Shown here: positions 48,291 to 57,655 of the stretch, piece after piece | Numbering within the stretch: position 1 is the first letter of the stretch | How the letters are laid out: each line of letters starts with the position of its first letter | Assembly: GCF_910596095.1 (NCBI RefSeq) | Contig: NC_056553.1 | Location: forward strand, 21,925,725 to 21,989,724 | Length of the DNA stretch: 64,000 nucleotides | Source of the DNA: Thunnus maccoyii | Taxonomy: Eukaryota; Chordata; Actinopteri; Scombriformes; Scombridae | Reading direction: 5' to 3' | Program-made: the position numbers and the translations under genes | The notes under the pieces: generated by a model | The model's database searches: none | What the model was told of the DNA's origin: nothing | The model's input: only the letters and a program-made list of their open reading frames with translations

Positions 48291-51200
48291 CACTTTTTGT
48301 CATTTTAGCATATTTCACATTATTTCACATTTCACATTATTTGAATAGCATAAACTTTACTTTGCAGGAAAATGTTTGTGCAGTCTGTGTGTTACTTTTG
48401 GCCCATTCATTCATCTCCAGATGAGAGATGGTCTTCTTTCATATTACCACTGGCGGGAGCCAAAGTCAGCCATTTGCTAATTCTGCACATAAGTGGCTTA
48501 AAGTTAAAAAAGGATACAGACATTAATTGTACATATATTTTGTCCCACAATATGTTTCATACATAGTTTGTTTTGAAGGTGATGCACCAGTCTGTTTCAT
48601 AAGATGAATCATTCTCAGTTGTTTTCATACCACTGGCCAGGTGTTTTGGGCCTGCCAACATCAGAAAGACAAGCTATGTGCCTCCACAGCAGCTTTCAGT
48701 AGAACTCCTTTTTTATCAGAGACAGAGCCAGGATGTTGAATGAACCTCTAACTCCAGCGGTTATCAGCCTCATGTCAGGATTCGAGCCACTGGGCCTTCA
48801 CAGTAGCCAGTGGTGATAGTGATCCTGCTTTGTGTTAGCATTTATGTTGGAGTGATATCCATCTCTTAGGGGGACCCTATAGGGTCAGTGGAGGAGGCGC
48901 TGGTCGCTTTTAGCTCAGGAGAGTTTTCTGGGTTCTGTGATGTTAAGACTGAGAAACATACACAGAGTGGGAACACCTACAGTACAGAGGAGCTAGGAGT
49001 TAGTAATGTGATACAGATGGAATCCATACTGGTGACTTGATGAGGGGGTCTGTGATTTCAAGACCTATACTTCTGCTAGTCTAGACCACAATAAAATAGC
49101 TCCAGCCTCTGTTACTGTCGGAATCACTGCTGACAGACTCCTCCAGATGGGGTCTTTGTGGTGAATAGGGAAAGGTATACCTGACAGCACAGCTCAAGGT
49201 CAAGTCTATGCTAAATGTACCTGACGTTGTGTGTATGAAAGTTTTTTAAGTAGTCCTGATAAAATGTCACAAATGATTGAATGTGATTTCTTTACAAAAG
49301 GCTATTATACAGGAGGAAAAGTGAAAAATGCCATGTATCAAGGACCACCCGTGGTCAATGTGATGCATTCTTTAAGAGATTATATGTAATTTGGGCAGCT
49401 AATGTTTGTGAAACTATTCTGCAACCCACACAGGATTCGTTTTCTGATGTTTATTGGCTTTAAAGAGATCCAGATTATTGGCTTGCCAAGATGACAGTCA
49501 CCCTGGTGTCACTGGATAGGCTCTACAACAGTGTAAAAAATCTCCACCCCAGATATTGCCAATGACAACATACAATCTTCTTCATGGTGGCACACAGAGT
49601 GGAAAGTCAGCAGAAACCACAAACAGAGCCTTTAAAGAGGGTTTGTGTCAGTGCTGTGTATGTGTCCTCGAATGTGACACAGAAAATACTCTGGGGACAT
49701 AAGTTTCACCAGTTTGTTTTCTCTAATGTGTGCTGTTTTACTGTTTCTCAAAGTAAAAGGGCAACGGCACTCTGTTTGAAGGCCTGCTGCTCCCTTGGGT
49801 GTAAAGTCACATTTTGAACACAGAGGCCATTCCAGGGCAACACCAGGGTTTCTTCATCTGAAAACAAGCAGCATTTCTGTGGTGAGACCATGAAATCTAG
49901 GGTGTTTTAGTTCACTAAATGTTTTGCTTTCACTTCCCCCCAATGTTCCTACGCATCATTCAGAGAGGGAGCTTGGCAAGAGCTTGGATAGATTCTCCTG
50001 GGCAGTAAGACTAATCTGGAATTTGATTTCATTTTCATAAAGTGCAGATATAACTCAGGTCGACTTAGCTGCGCAGGAACTGTAAGTCTTTTTGTGTGCG
50101 ACAGAGGCTGCAACACACACGGTTTATTAGGAACAACTTGAGTTCTGCTTCGTTGAGATTTACCAGTCCACCCATCCTCAAGGGGATGGTACAGCGTCCA
50201 GCCCCCGACCTCCCCACTGGGCATCGATCTCTGCCCACAGGCCCCCAGCCAGAAGGGCCCGACAGTGCCAAGAAATGTGGGGAAACTCACCTCAGAGAAT
50301 ATGTGTCATGTCCTACTTAGTCATTCCTGCTGTGCTGCAGGTCCAAGTCCCAGCCCAGTGGAGGGTAACACAAACAGGCGAACAGCAGGAGGTGACGGTG
50401 GCCAAGTCAAACAAGGGAAATATGTATGCACAATGGTGCATGCACATGCACAGGGATACGGTGATGCAAATACATTACATGCATGCACATGAATATGCTT
50501 TCATAACTGCGCACTCTGCACTCTAAAGCACACAACATGAAGTGTACACAAGCAATTATTCCTCAAACACACTTGGTCACAGTCAGCAGAGCAAACCAAT
50601 TTGGGTGAGAGCAAATAAACAGACTCAAGTATGCATAACCACCGATAATACACATGATGATCGTCTGAATGAAGATATAAGCAGGAAAATTATCCACTTA
50701 AATGCACACACAGAATCCGCATCTGTATCCTTGCCAGTGTCAGTGCAGCTGCTTGTTTCATGCGTCTTCATGGCGGAGTGTCATGTAAACGGCTGTTGAA
50801 ATGTCAGCAGCTGAATATGCTGCTCTCATGCCGGGCTGCGTGGTCGCTGTGCCCCACTGGCCTGCTTCAAGGTAGCACAGACACAGCTTTGTCGGCTTGG
50901 CAGAGGAGACCAGGCTCTGCTCAGAATCCATATTTGTATGTGATGATGGAGCAACTCAGGCTTGAATAAGAACTGATATCAGAGCTGCTTCATATGGCCT
51001 TAATGACAGCCTCTTTTGTTGTTTAAATTTACTCATAAACTTGAATAATTTGTATTTGTATTTTTTTATTTGGTTGTGGTTGTAATATTTCACTTTAAAC
51101 AAGACAAATAAGATCTTAAGCTGGTCTAGTAGACTGAATTAACTGGATGGATGTGTTTGCATTGTAACTAAGGATTTATGGTTCATTTAAGGTGAACTTA

Positions 51201-52580
51201 ACCAAAGAACAGTTTAAAAATCACTTAATCCTCAAAGGTTTAACCATCGTTAAGCTTGGTTGGCATGGGCAAACATGCTTACGGTCAAAAACACCAGCAC
51301 TCAAGCATGTGTGCTTGCACATACAGGTCATCCACATTGTGCATACTCTCTCTCTCTCACACATACACATATACATGCAGATAAAACACTGTACTAACTC
51401 TCCATCACATGGTCTCTCTGAGGCCTGAAGCAAAGTTTTCACCTGCTGGCTCTTGCACTCAAGACAAAGACCTCATTGTGACCAGTTGGATTCCGCTGTT
51501 AGTCCTGGATGAGATTATAAGGCTTTAGAACACACACACACTCGCTCTCTCTCACACACACATACATATACACATGCATTTTCTATGGGTTTTTTCACAC
51601 CAACACACACGCAAGTGAGCATACAGAGTCAAACTTGCATGCAAGAGAAGTCATGTGGGGGGAGACACACACACACACACACACACAGAGGGCAATACAG
51701 GCTTGATGCAGGCATTCTGAACCATTATCTAGTATTTTTATGTATAAAATTAAATGTTTTGTCATATGCATATATATATACATATATATATATGTGTGTG
51801 TATTTAAAAGCACAGCTGCTTTAAAGTTGTAAATGTGTATTTTTGTTGAATTACACCATAAATGTGTCAAGAAACTTTTTTAGGGAAAGTCACAGCTCTC
51901 GATTGTCATTGTTTCAGTGAACTTTCATGGTGCAATAACACCATCTGCTGGAGAGAGCATGAGTGGCACTGGTGCGCCACACTGATTTCAAAATATCACA
52001 TTAGATTATATTGAAGAAAACTGGTATTAGAGCCACTTAATATATAATCAAGGCTGCATTATCAACCAAACCCAAAAGTGCAGGTCCACTGCAGGTCAAC
52101 TTGTTATGGTCATTTGATTAATTGCACATTTGTTTGGAATTTGCAGCACTTAAGTTCAATGATGCATGTTCCTGAATCATGTTTGTTAAAAATGTTTTGT
52201 TTATTGAATCTTTTACCTCTTTTTTGAGCCAAAATATGTCATGTCAAGTATCAAAAGTGCTAACCATCAAAATTTGTTTTTGAATGCTACGTCAGATTCT
52301 TATCCGTGTTTATTCAATTCTTTAATCAGATATTTCCTAGCCAGTAAAGTGTTCTAACTTGAGACAATATTTCATGTAGTTAAACATATTTAATCAACAC
52401 TGATGCATTTGCCATATGATGAAATGTTGCTAGTGTACAAGTCAACCTATACAGTGTGTGTTTTGTGTTGTGTTCTTAACTGTATTTCTCAATGAATTGG
52501 CCCAAGAGAATTTTGGGAAACCTGTAGAAGACAGCCTTTACTGTCAGTAGCATCATACCCACACACCTCCTGTATGAATG
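48291..52580. other. Spacer with microsatellites, no gene seen
   Basis: (CA)n and (TA)n tracts cluster at 51345-51375, 51531-51570, 51664-51687 and 51764-51802. Frames up to 113 codons, including the overlapping set near 49949-50526, have no recognisable content and no convincing splice pairs. Confidence 0.5.
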
Positions 52581-52687
52581 AACTTTGACCTTTAGTAGGT
52601 AACTTCTCATTCAAGCCATGTTACAGAATGCTGTGTCTTCCTATAGAGTCTGACTTATCAGTATGCTGCCTGTTGACCTTCTCTGAG

Positions 52688-52746
52688 GCAGTGTTGCTCA
52701 GAGGTAGAATGTATTTGCATGTATGAGGTGCTTGATTCTCTACTCA
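52688..52746 (+). pseudogene. tRNA-Ala(TGC) relic
   Basis: GCTCAGAGGTAGAATG keeps the A-box region. TTTGCATGTATGAGG is the anticodon arm and following bases of vertebrate tRNA-Ala(TGC). The T arm is reduced to TGATTCTC and the acceptor stem is gone. About 5 bases are missing from the 3' half. It is not functional. Confidence 0.65.
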
Positions 52747-52938
52747 TCTTCTTCTCTGGTGAAGATGAGTTGTATATGAAACTAAACTGTAGTGCCTGAT
52801 AATGAGCAGCTACATCAATAAGCTGACAACACTGCTTTCTAAGACCACAGTGACAACATGAACTGTTAATTCATCTTGTTTGGTCGAAACCTTTCTTTCA
52901 ATGCAGACAATTGTATACCCAGCAGAAAACTGCTTCAA

Positions 52939-53020
52939 GTTGTTGTGGCCGAGTGGTTAAGGCGATGGACTCGAAATCCATTGGGGTCTCCCCGCGCAGG
53001 TTCGAATCCTGCCAACAACG
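52939..53020 (+). tRNA. tRNA-Ser (anticodon CGA)
   Basis: 82 nt. The 7-bp acceptor stem is perfect (GTTGTTG with CAACAAC) and the discriminator base is G. The A box is TGGCCGAGTGG and the B box is GGTTCGAATCC. The anticodon stem ATGGA/TCCAT closes a CTCGAAA loop, giving anticodon CGA, which reads UCG. The long variable arm GGGGTCTCCCC marks a serine tRNA. No run of four T is seen in the first 60 bases downstream, unusual for a Pol III gene. The body matches the neighbouring AGA gene. Confidence 0.92.
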
Positions 53021-53873
53021 ATACATTTAAACAATGGTAAAAAAATTCAACTTCTACAGCTTGCTTGGAGTGTGGTATGTCCTCTACTCCTGCAGGTACA
53101 TCAGTCAATTGTCCAGGTGACACAGCTGTGTCCAGAAGCTTGTTAACATGGTGACTGCATACAGTGCTAGCTTGTGAGCTATCTGCTAACTTGCAACACA
53201 CCCCACCCAGTGCTAGCACTAGTCAGTCTCAACAGCTCCCTGAGCTTCCATCTATGTTTCTGTTTACTTCCCCCTGATGTTTTGTTCACCATTGCACACC
53301 TTTTTGTTCAAAAAAAGTTACTGGAGAAGGAAAGTTACAGTCTATGAGCTAACAAGCTTGCTATTGGTCAGTTATGAAACAGCAACTAAAGGGGCAATAA
53401 CTTCCCACTGTTTTTCAAGATTGACTCCATTGACTCCTGTCTCTGCAAACCATTGCTCTTTAGTGGAAAAGTTTTTACTCCAATAGAGGAGGATAAATAA
53501 AAGTGACTAGTGTAACAGCTAATAAGCTACAACAGCTTCTTCCATTTCAGGCACTCTGGCTGTTTGCCCCCTCAAAGGTCAGCCCTGTCAGCTTGCTATT
53601 GGTCAACTCTAAAACTAAACCCTAAAAGTGCAAATTTGATGGTTTATTTTGCCCTTGTGAGCAAATCCACTGATCAAGTGTGATTCATTGGAAGTTCAGC
53701 ATCAGATTTCACCCACTCACAGCACCACTGCAGCACTAGATGAATGTGTTTCAGTCAGCAGTTTATAGGGAATATTTGAGTGGTAGAAAATAGTTCCAAA
53801 GAACTGAACTGATGACAGCCCAGACTGTGGGTTATCCAGAATAAACAGGACATTGTTTTTGTAGAGAAAGTGG

Positions 53874-53896
53874 GCTGTCATGGCTGAGTGGTTACA
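53874..53896 (+). pseudogene. 5' fragment of a tRNA-Ser relic
   Basis: CTGTCATGGCTGAGTGGTTA resembles the first 20 bases of the tRNA-Ser copies (A box TGGCTGAGTGG). The rest of the tRNA is not recognisable downstream. Confidence 0.45.
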
Positions 53897-54095
53897 TCAA
53901 CTCAACTCCTCTGTAAAAGACAAATGACAGAAACTCTGGGAATTCTGGTAAGCTTCTTGTGTTAACATTACCTGCATCATGCTTTGAAGTTAAATAAACT
54001 TTGACCTGCAGCAGGTGTGTGGTCAAACAACTTTTCTCACACTGTTAAAGGCTTTTAGTGATAAGTTGTTGTATAGTGAAAGTACAATTCCAGTA

Positions 54096-54177
54096 GTTGT
54101 CGTGGCCGAGTGGTTAAGGCGATGGACTAGAAATCCATTGGGGTCTCCCCGCGCAGGTTCGAATCCTGCCGACAACG
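54096..54177 (+). tRNA. tRNA-Ser (anticodon AGA)
   Basis: 82 nt. The acceptor stem GTTGTCG pairs with CGACAAC and the discriminator base is G. The A box is TGGCCGAGTGG, the B box GGTTCGAATCC, the anticodon loop CTAGAAA, and the variable arm GGGGTCTCCCC. AGA (inosine at the wobble position after modification) reads UCU/UCC/UCA. A TTTT terminator follows within about 13 bases (54186-54189). This copy has the standard anticodon for this backbone and is the likely parent of the neighbours. Confidence 0.94.
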
Positions 54178-54397
54178 ATTTGAAGTTTTCACTGAGGTGA
54201 ATAACAGCCACTGGTTTCATCATGCCTCTGAAAGTCCATGGGAGGCAAGGTAGGCTGAGTTGTCAAAATAGAAATGAATTGGTGTGAGCATGATGCTTTA
54301 AAACTATCCAGATTATAACATTAACTCTTCATTTACATCTATGTTGTTAGGCCTACAAAACCTTCCTGTGACAACACACATTTGTGAAACTCACTGA

Positions 54398-54471
54398 GTT
54401 GTTGTGGTTAAGGCGATGGACTTGAAATCCATTGAGGTATCTCCACACAGGTTCAAATCCTGCCAGCAATG
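54398..54471 (+). pseudogene. tRNA-Ser relic with anticodon TGA
   Basis: The backbone is the same, with loop CTTGAAA. Eight bases (CCGAGTGG or equivalent) are deleted from the D arm and A box, and several changes weaken the variable and T arms (GAGGTATCTCC, GGTTCAAATCC). The acceptor ends still pair with two G-U wobbles. Length is 74 nt. Loss of the A box argues against transcription. Confidence 0.85.
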
Positions 54472-54990
54472 TTGTGACCTGTCCTTTGATGTGAACCTGG
54501 CTTCTCTAATAATATTTGACTGAGTTCCCTGTTAAACCAGATCCATGCTGGATATTTTGGTGTTATGATGAACTTGACATGAATTAACATGAATGAACTT
54601 TAACCTGCTGTTTCTGGAAGTACCCACCTTCACACTAATGATGATCCTACAACTTTAGAACTAAAATATGAAGATTTTAGTAAGTAAAACTTAATTTATA
54701 CAGCATTTTTCAAACCCGGGGTCACAAAGTGCTTCACAATTACAAAAACAGGACATAAGAACAAGAATCACAGAACAAATATTTTACGAGAAGTTGATGC
54801 ACTGAAGCTGTGCTGTCTGTTGATTTACTTCTCTAAGGGGATGTAGCCAAGTTGTAGCAGTCCCCAACATCTCCAAGCTTTTCTGCTGAAGATAAGTTCT
54901 GTACTAGACCAAACTGTAGTAAGTCAGTGATACATGTTCACATGCGAGCTGTTAATGAGCAGCCATATCAATAGAATGGCAATAGAGAAG

Positions 54991-55669
54991 AATTTAAAGA
55001 TGCAGATTAAATATTAAAGTCTATAGTTTGTGAGAAAATTATTCCAGTGAGCTACTGGGATATTTCTCCAACTTTGAAACAGATGATTTTCTACCCAGCT
55101 CCTGCAAAGAACATACAGCTGAGTGTCTATGAGAGAATGTGTCCTGCTTTTCAGCATGCAGAAGTGTGTGTGTTGATCACAAATAGGCCACTGGATGGGG
55201 CTCTTGTAGCCACAAGTATTTGGCACTGCAGGTTTTTGTTTTTGAAGAAAAATAATATAAGTTGCATCTTAAGGTTTTAAAATGTATAATAAGTCATTCA
55301 CTGCATATGTTTTTAGGTGTCATTTGCAAAAGTGCTTTGATCATTGAGAGTTTAAGTCACCTTTCTGACAATCAACATGAATTTTGACACAGACTTCAAA
55401 TGTTCAAACCACTTCATCACACAGACGTACTGCAGTGATGCAAATAGATTATTATTCATCGACAATAAACTTCCATATTGTAACTATTTTAAAAATACAA
55501 ATGAACTGTACTATCATGTCACTTTACATGTGACACTGAGTTCTATCATGAAACTTTTTTTTTTTTAAATAAATCACATCAGTTAGACTTCAGTTGAAAT
55601 GTACATTATGTCATCACTTTTCTCCAGATGTGCTGAATATAAATGCAAACACACACTGTGACTTCATGT
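54991..55669. other. Spacer, nothing recognised
   Basis: AT-rich unique DNA between the tRNA neighbourhood and the minus-strand exon array. Confidence 0.5.
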
Positions 55670-56048
55670 GAAAACATGTTTATTAAAGACAAAAAGCAAC
55701 ACATGAAGGATGTTCATTTGGCTACACAGACAAATTTATTGTTGATTTATGGCATTTCATGGTATTTCTTGATAATAATAAAAAGATGAAACAATGTTTC
55801 TATCTTTTAAGGGGTTGAACAAAATGTAAATGTATCCAAAGGGGTGTAAAGAACTTCTTGTGGATGATGTTTGATGCTTCCATGTAAGACATGACAAAAG
55901 CAGTTGTAACACTTTGTAAAGTTGCAGACTGTGTTGAGACGTGGAGTCCAGCTGGATCTGTGTGTGATGGCAGACAGGATGATCTTCAGGACAGAAACTG
56001 TCTTGATGATGCTGCAGCAGATGAGGAAACATCTGGAGTTCGTCCTCA
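55670..56048 (-). CDS. Exon-like block at the 3' end of a minus-strand transcript
   Basis: On the minus strand a strong acceptor (TTTCTTTATCTATTTCCAG) ends at 56049 and is followed by an open block. Two frames stay open for about 80-100 codons. One (from 56047) begins RTNSRCFLICCSIIKT, contains a hydrophobic segment resembling a membrane helix, and stops at 55807. The other begins EDELQMFPHLLQHHQD. Two AATAAA signals on this strand (55740-55735 and 55684-55679) follow. I do not recognise either product. The splice and polyA signals support a terminal exon, but the coding frame is undecided and the block could be 3' untranslated. Confidence 0.4.
55679..55740 (-). terminator. Two polyadenylation signals, minus strand
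   Basis: AATAAA on the minus strand occurs at 55740-55735 and 55684-55679, just beyond the exon-like block. By eye these are the first canonical signals on this strand after the stop codon at 59089. Confidence 0.45.
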
Positions 56049-57420
56049 CTGGAAATAGATAAAGAAAGACAAGGAGGGAAAACAGTTAATAACCTCAACA
56101 ACCTGGTGAGCAGATGAAGTGTTTAACAACATATTGATTCTGATAATAACATGAAACTTATCTTTTTAAATGTTGTCTCCTTTTGTCTTTTTCTTGTTTC
56201 CTCCTCAAATCGTTTCCTCTCCTCTCTCTAAAAGACAAGGAGCAGTTAACTTTAACTAAACAGAAGAACTATTGATCAGTGTAGAAATTCTGATTGAAAT
56301 ATAGAAGAAATGTATACATATCTTTTTAAATAAGAATCTTAGTAATGTATGCTGTCTGCTGTCCTCTCTGTGAAAGACAAAGAGCACATACAGGAGGAAA
56401 ATAATGGCTTCAGCAATGACATAAATGAAGAACTATTTATAAGAATAGAAACTCATAATAATGTAGCAAAAATGTAACCTTCTCTTTGTTAATAAGAGGG
56501 TTCACAGTGCATGAGGTCTCCTTTCTTCTCCCCTCGTCCTCTTCTCTTCTCTCTCTAAAAGTCAAACAACAGATAAACAGAAGCAGTTAATAACTTGAAT
56601 GGCTGAAGCAGAGTAAGTTTTGATCAGTATAGAAATCTGATAATTTAGAATAAATGTATATTTATCTTTTTAAATGAGAGTGTTCACAGTGCATGAGGTC
56701 TCCTCTCCCCTCTCTGTAAAAGTCAAACAACAAACAGGAGAGATAAAGGTTAATACACAATTCCAACTTTGATAACTTTAGCAATTCTGATAATAAAATA
56801 GAATAAATGTATATTTATCTTTGTAAATAAGAAGGTTCACATAATGTTTTCTCTCGTCTGGTCTTGTTTCCATTTCGTGTCGTTTCCTCTCCTCTCTCTA
56901 AAAGACAAATGGCAGACAAGTGGAGATAACAGTTAATGAACAACTTCAGCAACCAGAAGAAATATTGATCACTATGTGAACTATAATAATAGCATAAATA
57001 AAATGTATATTTATCTTTTTTAATCAGAGTTCACATGTTGTTTCCCTCCTCTTTTCTCTCTCTGAAAGACAAATGGCAGACAACAGGGGATAACAGTTAA
57101 TAATTCAGTAATGAGGTAAACAGAAGACATATTGATCATTATAGAAATGCTGATAAAAACTGAATAAATGTATATTTATCTTTTTGAGATGAGAGGCTTC
57201 ACACTGCATGCTGTCTCCTCGCTGCTTCTTGTTTCCTCCTCATGTTCCTCTCCTCAGACATAAAGTTGATAAACTGAAGTATTCATCAATATGTTGATTC
57301 TAATAATAAATTGAAATACTGGAATTTCAGGAAAGGTTCATATCATCAGTGGTTTGTGTCCTCTCTCTCTTCTTCTATCAGCCTGTTCTTCCTCGTCCAC
57401 ATGTCTGTCAGTGATGGATC
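56049..57420 (-). repeat. Array of diverged 140-195-bp units with exon-like cores
   Basis: Anchor motifs (TCTCTCTAAAAGACAA and variants) recur near 56050, 56224, 56364, 56551, 56710, 56891, 57055 and 57249. On the minus strand most of these read as a pyrimidine tract plus AG (for example TTGTCTTTTAG, TTGTCTTTCACAG), followed by a short Arg/Glu-rich segment. The unit at 56224 gives REERKRFEEETRKRQKE, the one at 56891 gives REERKRHEMETRPDERK, and the one at 56551 gives REKRRGRGEKKG. The remainder of each unit is AT-rich (GATAAATATACATTTATTC). Some cores have early stops. They look like duplicated short exons for a charged helix, or a decayed satellite derived from one. Confidence 0.5.
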
Positions 57421-57627
57421 AGTAGTGCAGCTCTCTGTTGTGATTCCTGTTCCTCGCTCACACTGAAATCTGAAGCTAGACCTGACCTACTGATGAGTCA
57501 GCCTCATTAATTTAGAGTTTCCACTTCATCAAATTTCAATTCAAGATATGTCACATCTCAGAGTTCTCTGTGACTCTCCTGTGGTTCCACCATGTCAGAC
57601 ACTCAGGCCAGCCGTCAATAAAGAAAT
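57421..57627. other. Spacer between the exon-like array and the 87-bp array
   Basis: On the minus strand there is an AP-1-type site (TGACTCA, in GAGGCTGACTCATCAG, near 57495) and then a stretch ending ACATGTGGACGAGG near 57400 that could be the first unit of the array. Degenerate pieces of the 87-bp repeat (CAGACACTCAGGCCAGCCG) begin near 57596. Confidence 0.35.
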
Positions 57628-57655
57628 GTGCAAGACGCACTAAAATCACTGACCT

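Larger units (their letters stand above)
52580..54990 (+). repeat. Local segmental duplications carrying tRNA genes
   Basis: A block with AATGAACTTTGACCT recurs at about 52580, 53990 (AATAAACTTTGACCTGCAG) and 54590 (AATGAACTTTAACCTGCTG). A second block (GAAGATGAGTT, ACTAAACTGTAGT, AATGAGCAGCTACATCAATA) at 52758-52820 recurs diverged at 54887-54975. The tRNA-Ser copies sit between these marks, so the cluster most likely grew by tandem duplication of about 0.6-1.4 kb units. Confidence 0.6.

Noticed and set aside
52935-54223. Minus-strand frames containing GFEPARGDPNGF
   Set aside because: These are antisense translations of the two tRNA-Ser genes.
55807-57420. Assignment of the charged-helix array to a known immune GTPase or NLR-type fish gene
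   Set aside because: No GTPase, NACHT or B30.2 motif is visible. Charged helices alone do not identify a family.
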